Assembly (NCBI GenBank): GCA_019055375.1
Contig: JAHQIW010003705.1
Location: 1-64,000 of the forward strand
Direction: 5' to 3'
Length of the DNA stretch: 64,000 bases
DNA from: Parelaphostrongylus tenuis
Lineage: Eukaryota > Nematoda > Chromadorea > Rhabditida > Metastrongylidae
Shown: positions 47,000 through 64,000 of the stretch, piece after piece
How the letters are laid out: each line of letters begins with the position of its first letter
Numbering within the stretch: the stretch's first letter is position 1
Translations under genes and position numbers: made by a program
The notes under the pieces: model-generated
Told to the model about the DNA's origin: nothing
The model's input: the letters and a program-made list of their open reading frames with translations, nothing else
Databases searched by the model: none

Positions 47000-49900
47000 A
47001 GAATCACCTTTCATCAATTCAAGTTTGATTTTAGAACAACAATTACTTGTCGACCCTGGAAAAAAAATCATTACCGTTGCACATAGCGATAATAAAAGAA
47101 TGAAATTGAGTACTAAAAGGCTCTTGCGCTATCTAATGTTTCAACTGCATGTGTTTAAGCTGCAATACAGTAAGAAAGTGAGCGATGCTTATTTCTTATG
47201 AAAATGCTTGAAAAGTTTAAAAAATTTTCTCAATATTTTGCATCAACCTAATAGCGTGATTAAAACTATTTGTAGTCATCTACCTCGTGATGAAAATGAG
47301 GTTCGATACATTTCAATGCTAAGAATCACCGCTGTTGGTAGATGTTCCTTCGATCAGAAGAGTAAAGATTTCTTGAGACTTCGCTAACAGAGTATGCCGG
47401 CAGCCATAAGTAATCGTTCTGGAGCCTTACAAATTGAGCGCTCACGCATCATGAAGGCTACAGGTTTGTGGGAAGGCTTTTTTCAAAAAAAGATTGCATT
47501 TTGAACTTACAGAAGTTTAAGTTATTTGAAGGTTATTACTAGTTTAGAAAAAAAAAGCTTTGCTCAGAGAAATATAAGCATGATAGTTATTGAAACGCGC
47601 CGCGCGTGTGATTCATAATCTTATCCTGTGAGCACGTATTGCAGTTTTCAATTTACGCTTCCAAAGAATACTAACAATTTAATGGAAAGTTTATGTTCAA
47701 CAAAAAAGGCCCCTTCACAATTCCCTGCCGAATTGATAGGGCCGCAACTCTCCACTAGCGTCTAAACTGCGTACTTGGAAGGCGAAGACGAGTCTACTTG
47801 AATGTTTGTCTATATATTCTGCTTCATCTACTTGTCACACCTTCTGCTGCATAATATAACGCTGAGAAGACCGTTGAGTTAGAAAGGTGACTGAGGGACT
47901 CAATTAGATTAGTTTATCAGTGGCTGTGTAGAGGAACACAAATAAGATCCATGCTGTTCTCTCCTTATGTAATTTCTCCTTCATGTTGTCCATGTTCGTT
48001 GAATGACCAAAGTAGTCTCCGTAATGGAAGATTGACTTAATTAGATCTGTCCTCCTTCGCTAAGTGGGTTGTTTATGAACTGAGTTTTCTTCTTAATTAC
48101 CCGCGCTCCTCATTTTTCGCGCATCGTCTAGCACATTTGACAGCCTCTGCTTCCCAGAGAACGTAAAAATACCATCACCAAAAGGAAGGGTTGAAAGAAA
48201 TTTACATCAATAAGCATGTCGTTCCCGTCCCAGTTAGGACACTTAATTATCTATTCGGGAGCGGTCCCTGGCAGTTATGGCGAAATAGTACCGAGTTGTC
48301 AAGTCAATTTTCGATTGTAATAGAAGGGACTTAAGGAAGACTTGTGTTTTCGTGGCGTAGTTGCACTAGCAGCTGGACAGAGTTTCAATACAGGGCGAAT
48401 CCACTGCTTGGGTGACTAGCATGGGACTGGGCGGGACGGATCCACTGCTTGGGTGCATAGGACTGTATTCGTTTCAATGCTGTTAACGCTTTAAATGAAC
48501 GATAAAGGTGTGGACAATGGGCAGTTGATACTCCCAACAGATCTCAGTGACCCGGAATACGATTGAAATATGGTCCAAACACCGAAGTTCTGTCAAATTA
48601 CAGTCTTCGCAACTTTCTGTGCTTGATCCAAAGTCCCTGACATGAGCTTTAGGATAATCTTCGCCAGTGTAGCTTGTAGAGTACAGTGAGCAAACATGAT
48701 GAAGGATTGTAACGAAGGTTTATTCGGTCACCATTTTTGGGCAGGATGGACGTGGGCTAACAGCCTCCACTGTTCAATAACTTGCTCCATCCGGGGTAGG
48801 ACGTCACATGGGTTAAGGCGCGTATATCAAACATCAAAATATTGTACAAAAATGTACTCCAATGTATCATTGATACTTGCACCTGCTGTGTTGGAAAATC
48901 CGGAAATTCAAATTATTTCCCCAATTTTCTAAAAACTTTATTTTCTTCAAATCTAAGATCGAAAGAACATTCAAAAAATAAATCAATGGCTTTTATGCAA
49001 GGGGTAAAGTTCTCGACTCCCTAAACACCGTATCTATCGAAAATTATGATCGGTTCATGAAGAATCCACAACAGTTGCGAATGGATCACAGAAGACTCCA
49101 AATGCGCCTCACTTCTTCAGTCGAGAATGGTTCGGATTTCCATGAAACTCGGAGTTGCTTAGAGAGGAACACAAGTGAGGCTAGATCCAACCGCAATAAA
49201 CACAAGAAGACCATCATTAATAAATGTGAGCTGCAAATTCTATCTGACAGAAGTAAAGGCGCAAAAATATTATAAGCAATCAAAAGTAAAACATTCTGAA
49301 GAGATTGGAAGCCCTACAAATATAGTGATATGTTAATGACTCAAAAGAATAAAGGAGTATTACTAACACCTCAGTCCACGACTTGGACTGAGTAACAGAA
49401 CGGTCCTCATCAAGTACTTCAAAAGTAGCCAAACTAGTTGCAAAGTAGAACGCCGATACGGTAACTTCTGCAGTGGACACCGCCCATATTATGGCTATTG
49501 TAGACGTTCATGAAGCAAAAGAATCATCTTTGTCTTATTCTCTCCAGCAAGAACGAGAAAGCGATGGCAATGCTGAAAAACGTACGTCATCTTGTCAGTG
49601 TCTATCAACCAGAAGTGGACCTCCTTCACAAAAAAGCTAATTAGTTCACATCATAAGTGCACCAAACGACAATTATTCCGTTTTTGTGAGGACACACCAA
49701 GCCTTTCCAATCAGCCACTGATCAAGTGTTAGGCAATAAAACTACTCGTCCACCTTCTAATTAAGCGATACTCTCTGTGCTATACTATGCCACAAAGGAA
49801 TGGGTTTACATCTCGATTAACTTTAATAATTTTTCGCATCACTCACAAAGTCCTTGAAGAATGTCTTCCGAAATGTAACTTGCGAATATAACGCCCAGCC

Positions 49901-50200
49901 GCACTGCGTCGTTCAAATTTTCAAAATTACGCCGTCTTTGAGATTCAGGAGAATATATTTCGATATCGAATCAGATATGAAGCTAGTCATCTGGTGAGTG
50001 GATTCGATGACAGATAGGCGCGAAGAGCAGTAGAGAGAAGAACTCCATCAGGATACTCTTTGGATGACTACCGACAAGGTTCTTGCATGTGTTTATAACT
50101 AAAGTTAGTCAACTGTACTTGTAGCCCAAAATTCACGAAACTATCTTGAAGACCTTAACATCCATGCTAGACCATCGCAATAAACAACGACAGTAAGGGT
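47000..50200. other. Gene-poor stretch with one weak exon candidate
   Basis: A minus-strand segment at about 49,370-49,500 (AEVTVSAFYFATSLATFEV, then LDEDRSVTQSKSWTE, donor GTGTTAG) could be a membrane-protein exon but has no partner. A diverged tRNA-like tail (TTTTTCGCATCACTCAC) is at 49,829. Nothing else is convincing. Confidence 0.25.
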
Positions 50201-50204
50201 TAGG

Positions 50205-50925
50205 ATGATAGATAAAGGAAAAAACCTTCAGCGTTGATCAATCCCTGATGGATGTGCCATGCATTTGTCTTCAATTTTTATTAGATTGCAGAAAAAAATT
50301 TACATCGTTTGGAGAGGAATGTCGTTTTCTCGCATAAATCGTGTGTGATTTTCATATCAACTGAAAGGTCTACTTCTTACGTATCTATTGATGTATAATT
50401 TGTATATATCTGCACACACATATATATTGATCAATGTAACACTTTGGAAGGTCGCCGATTTGAGTCTTTCGATGAAGTTGAAGGAGCATGTCAAGAGTTT
50501 TTTGATTCAAAGCCGAAGGAGTGGTACTTCGACCAGATCCGAAACCTGGCGGACCGATGGCAAAAAGTGATGGAGAATGATGGCCTGTATTTTGAAGAAT
50601 AGTTGTTGTGGTTGTTTGTTTGTTGTCTGGATACATGCATAAATTCTGAATGTTTAATCAAATGGTGAAAACTTTCTTTCCATCCTAGTAACTTCGTTTG
50701 AGATCACTGAATGCATACTCGGCCTTTACAGTCGCCTCCAGTTCTCGCACTGGCCTCCAGTTGTACCCAGTTGGTGCTGCTTATCCTCACAGATGAGTCT
50801 AAAACCAGTTTGGTACCAATTTAGCGACCCCGAACGGAATGCTTTCTTGAGCCATGCTAGGATCGAATAGGAAATGTGTAAGCACTCAGACTTTTCACAA
50901 AGAGAATCCATACAATTACCCAATC
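50205..50925 (-). repeat. SINE family S copy split by a mariner fragment
   Basis: The left piece (50,205-50,290: GCGTTGATCAATCCCTGATGG, TGCCATGCATTTGTC) and the right piece (50,690-50,925: GATCACTGAATGCATACTCGG, AGTTGGTGCTGCTTATCC, GACCCCGAACGGAATGC) together make one minus-oriented family S copy. About 400 bases containing a mariner C-terminus lie between, as expected from insertion of one element into the other. Confidence 0.55.
50452..50602 (+). mobile_element. Mariner transposase C-terminal fragment
   Basis: The + strand frame reads GRRFESFDEVEGACQEFFDS, KPKEWYFDQIRNLADRWQKV and MENDGLYFEE then a stop, the standard end of a mariner transposase (F.S.EEVK..FF.SK...FY..GI..L..RW..V...DG.YF). 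It is uninterrupted, so it is probably a younger relic than the others. It sits between the two halves of a SINE copy. Confidence 0.75.
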
Positions 50926-51312
50926 ACTGATTTATTAAAGCTGTTACATAGGTTGTACAACCACTTTGATCTATTTCAATAGTGCCAGGCCACAAATAAA
51001 ACAGTCGAATATTCAGTGAGAAACAGTTTAAAGCACTCTTCATTTCGAAAGTTGCATATCTGACATTGGTGAAGTAGATTCTATTACAGTTCGGCATTTA
51101 AAAAAAAGCATGAGAATAAGAGTTTTTGAATATGATCAAGTGAAATAACTTGATATTTAATTTAGTGCCGCTCTTATAAGTAAATTTCTTAATGTGTTGG
51201 TTTTTAGCCGCTACATGATATAGGAAAACGAGCTAGTGGACACGTATTTCATATTTAGCAAACGGATGTGACATATTCCCCCCTAAGTTATGACTTTTAA
51301 TTAATCCAAATT

Positions 51313-52556
51313 CTACTTAAGAATGAAACAGTAAAGACGAAGAAAAAACTTCTTAGTAGTTTTCAGAACGCCACACTGACACACTCTCTCATTGCAGCAA
51401 TCACCATCAAAGTAGATACATTCGGCTTGTTTTCCCCACTGATAAACCAAATTTAGAAATGAAAATCGGATATACAGATGCCAACAAAACAACGTAAACG
51501 TAACGTCTAACGAATTGCAGTGTAGAACATGGGCGTAATCTACAAAAGCTGAAAAACCATTCGAATTTTTTCTAATCAAAAAACTTGACTCCGATACAAG
51601 CAAGTTTGGAAGCCGTTCTGTCGGATTCCGGATGAACTCAACAAATCTTCACACACATATCAAGCTACTGTAGTCCATTGAAGACAGAACAGTGCTATTA
51701 GGTTCCTATCTAAATTCAATTGAATAAGAAGAGCGAACATACATGGAGAAAATAATCACTCTCAAACAATTGCTCTTGCCATAAGACTATTCGCTTCGAA
51801 ACGATGTAAATGTTTATGCCGTGCAATTTGAACAACCATTGAAATATTAATGATAGTGAACGAACATGTTCTCAATGTATTGACTGAATTTCACAAGGTG
51901 TTAGGGGTTGAAAGAAGGTTGTGAAAACACAGACATCAAAACAACTTATGTGAAACCTATCAGAATAAATAACTACAAATTGTGATGTGAACATGCAAGA
52001 TTTGCAAGATTTACAAGAATGCAAAGCGAACTGCCACTGGATATTACACCTTGCAAGGCTTATCGACCCGCAAGGTTACACATAAACATGTTAGCTTTGA
52101 AAACTCACCGAGAACGTTCATAACTCGACATAGGACGACAGTTTCTGGAATCGACAGAGTACCAATTGAGGAAGAAGGTGAAACTGTTGTAACAGAAACA
52201 GCTTAACAAACTAACATCTGATTGATTGACAGTTATTCTCGTGAAGAATAAAACAACATAAAGAGAGACTTTGCACAACAAAGAAAGTAAAAAAAGGCGT
52301 ATAGTAGAAATCTGGATCACATAAAAAGCGAGATATTGACTAGCAATGTACAAAATTGTCTAAAACAGCGCTAATGAGCAGTTTTTTTTAAAATCCCTAA
52401 CCACGACTTTAAGCGTAAACGATAAACGGAATACTATATATTAATGGTGTAAAAGTTTGACAATGAGACGATATGTGCTTTGAAAGTGATAGATTAGTAA
52501 GACGTCAGCAGAATTAAGAAGAAAGCGATAATGTATGTGGGAGTTACTACCACCAT
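51313..52556 (-). CDS. Small secreted cysteine-rich peptide, undescribed family
   Basis: Four small exons, 52,504-52,556 (ATG directly after TTTTTCAG), 52,109-52,144, 51,512-51,548 and 51,313-51,438 (TAG), join in perfect phase into 83 codons. A signal peptide (MVVVTPTYIIAFFLILLT) is followed by a chain with cysteine pattern C-x11-C-x4-C-x11-C-x6-CC-x4-C-x-C and a later single C; recognisable pieces are RFCRLRPC, ECIYFDGDCC and NERVCQC. The adjacent CC and the CxC resemble knottin-like (inhibitor cystine knot) frameworks, but the spacing matches no family I know. The ATG at an acceptor suggests SL trans-splicing. A relative with the same framework lies 1.4 kb upstream on the same strand. Role unknown; secreted effector, ligand or defence peptide are all possible. 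Confidence 0.65.
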
Positions 52557-53009
52557 CTGAAAAACGGGCTTCTTGTCTGAACTTTTTGCTGATATGAATC
52601 GTGCCAAGATCGTTCTGTGGATGATCGACGTTGCTCTTGTCTTGATAATGAAGGAGCATTCAATAGCGCGGTATCAGCTGTAATACATTTACTAAACTTC
52701 ATATGATCAGTAAAATACAAAACTGCGTATAAAATAATCCATTAACATATTTGTAAACGATGGCGGTTTTCGACATCCTCGATAATTCCTCAGACATCAA
52801 AACATTTTAAGTGTTGAGAGCTCTACAAGTCATATCATTCAAACGGCTTTATTCCATAGCTCTAACAATTTACGCAGTTTTTTAGTATGATCTCTTTATT
52901 TGCAAATTTCAAAACTCGAAATAAAAAAGTTAGAGAATAAATTCAGATTGACGATGTATTTTGAGTCCTTTTTTATGTCTGTTATGGAGATTCTGAGATC
53001 TGACGTACA

Positions 53010-53110
53010 CAACGTATGACACATACTTCGGCCTTCTAGCCTCGTCAGTTGCACGGTGTCTTTTCGTTCATTCGGTTCCTCGGGGATCTACCTCTACAAA
53101 GAGAAATCGA
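53010..53110. repeat. Isolated end of foldback family E
   Basis: ATACTTCGGCCTTCTAGCCTCGTCAG.TTGCACGGTGTC matches the left end of the element at 16,735. No opposing arm was found. Confidence 0.4.
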
Positions 53111-53419
53111 TGATGAATTTTTAATTTCCCTCTGAAAGGCTCAGAATACATTGCCGGGTTATAATCTTCTCGAGAGAAGTCTCAAAAAATTCCATTGCAA
53201 GTTTGTTGGATGTCAAATTCTTTAAAATTTCATTAGAAGTTCGACAATCGTGAAAATCAATATTAAGTATTCACATAAGCTCTGAACTAGAACATTAAAA
53301 CCAAATAAATATAACCAGAAGTGACTAAAATTGATCAATAACGCGATTAAAAGTAAGCGCTATCAACCTGAACCCATAATTACCATCTCTCAGGCAACAA
53401 ATCAACACCGCGCTCATGG

Positions 53420-53700
53420 AACTGGATTCGAAAAAAGTTGTCAATTCCGACGCAAATAATTGATGTCTCGAACTTCTTCTTGTTTACGAAATGCTCCAGC
53501 GATCGGAAAAGGTGATAGACAGACGGCGACAAGTCGGGAGACTACTTCTTGAATCAGGATAAACGAACTGCGATGTCGACGTGACAGGGTCCGATTACAG
53601 CGGTCGAGGTGTTTACAGTAATCCTTGGCCTTGATCGTCTCTCAGAATGAGTCCAAGCTAATGGCACACCTTGGATAGTGTTGGCAAACAATGTTAATTA
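53420..53700 (-). mobile_element. Mariner transposase C-terminal-half relic
   Basis: The minus strand reads CKHLDRCNRTLSRRH in one frame and, after a gap and frame change, SPDLSPSVYHLFRSLEHFVN (family form SPDLAPSDYHLFRSL). The third catalytic aspartate appears as V and the HDNARPH segment is deleted, so it is dead. It separates the two Cys-rich peptide genes. Confidence 0.7.
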
Positions 53701-53944
53701 CTTCCACTTAACATACTTGTATTTATTCTTTAGTGTTAAAATATGAGAGGACCTAACTAAACAAATTGTGGTTTGTTTCACTACACTGATATTCCCTCAA
53801 GAACGAACCCAAGAAGTTGTATTCAATGTTAGTGTTTCCTAGGTCTAATTCTTCACTACCACGTTCATTATTTTGCAATTCTAAAAGAGAAAACCTTTCT
53901 CTGCACTTGGCAAAATATATTCTAACGATCAAGCAATCTGTCAG

Positions 53945-54126
53945 TCATCCACTAGATGAAACATTATATGTCGAACATTGACAAGGCCTATTCATAGGCG
54001 TGTTTACACAGCAACGAATAAATTTGGTTTGTAAATGACAATGGGACAAATATGTATTCAGGTCGTGCACTGAATGAAAAGCATCACACAATCTCCGGTC
54101 ATAGCGATTCTGGATTCTACATAACA
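53945..54126 (-). CDS. Second cysteine-rich peptide, paralogue of the 51.3-kb gene, incomplete
   Basis: One exon after an acceptor (TTCCATCAG) reads LCRIQNRYDRRLC, then SHCHLQTKFIRCC, then NTPMNRPCQCSTYN and a stop. The cysteines (C-x10-C-x15-C-x8-CC-x8-C-x-C) follow the same order as the neighbour, including CC and CQC. The signal-peptide exon was not found. A TATAAAAG lies about 70 bases upstream on the minus strand. It may be a diverged tandem duplicate with an unseen first exon, or a pseudogene. A donor (GTTTCA) before the stop leaves room for a further exon. Confidence 0.45.
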
Positions 54127-54340
54127 CTGATGGAATTGTTACATAGAAAGCTCACTGGAGCACTCATATACGCAAGTGCTTAGCAGCAGCTTTTATAAGC
54201 ATTATAAGAAATAACGAGAATCGATGACACCTTCTGAGGTATTCTTTCTGAGCAATGGTAAACTTGAGTGTTAGGATATATAGATTTTTCAAATCAAAAC
54301 CAAAATAACAGCATCTGATGAGCGTAGGCAACAAGTGACC

Positions 54341-64000
<9,660 letters not shown>

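Overview
This window comes from a nematode genome, most likely a clade V (strongylid, hookworm-like) parasite. The evidence is AT-rich DNA, many short exons with TTTCAG-type acceptors and GTAAG/GTGAG donors, direct ATG-after-acceptor (trans-splice-like) starts, and gene families typical of nematodes: secreted EB-module proteins, a calumenin, a PTF1A/HLH-13-type bHLH factor and a type II phosphatidylinositol 4-kinase. About half of the window is derived from mobile elements: mariner fragments, tRNA-related SINE copies, and several families of long palindromic (foldback) elements. The gene models below were built by hand from splice sites, phase continuity and recognisable protein motifs. Coordinates are good to a few bases.

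Layout. 1-15,048 (+): a large multi-exon locus, or two adjacent loci, with good splice sites but repeated frame breaks. Its identity is uncertain; parts weakly recall the condensin II kleisin H2. 18,744-23,946 (+): a PTF1A/FER-type bHLH gene whose two basic-HLH exons are unmistakable. 24,439-28,700 (-): a secreted multi-EB/Cys-rich protein. 32,594-37,616 (-): calumenin, nine exons, last exon not found. 37,031-37,467 (+): exons of an unrecognised gene lying antisense to calumenin intron 1. 38,690-38,936: a GC-rich island carrying a probable first exon on the + strand. 39-51 kb: mostly repeats, with a few orphan exon candidates. 51,313-54,126 (-): a pair of small cysteine-rich secreted peptide genes, the most novel item here. 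54,341-62,279 (-): the 3' two thirds of a type II PI4-kinase, with a 4.4-kb intron full of insertions and its N-terminal exons beyond the window.

The genes do not form an obvious pathway. EB protein, calumenin, Cys-rich peptides and PI4-kinase share the minus strand but are kilobases apart, so no compact operon is seen. The secreted proteins and calumenin (an ER Ca2+ chaperone) fit secretory tissue, and the bHLH gene fits neural or gland specification, but that link is inference only.
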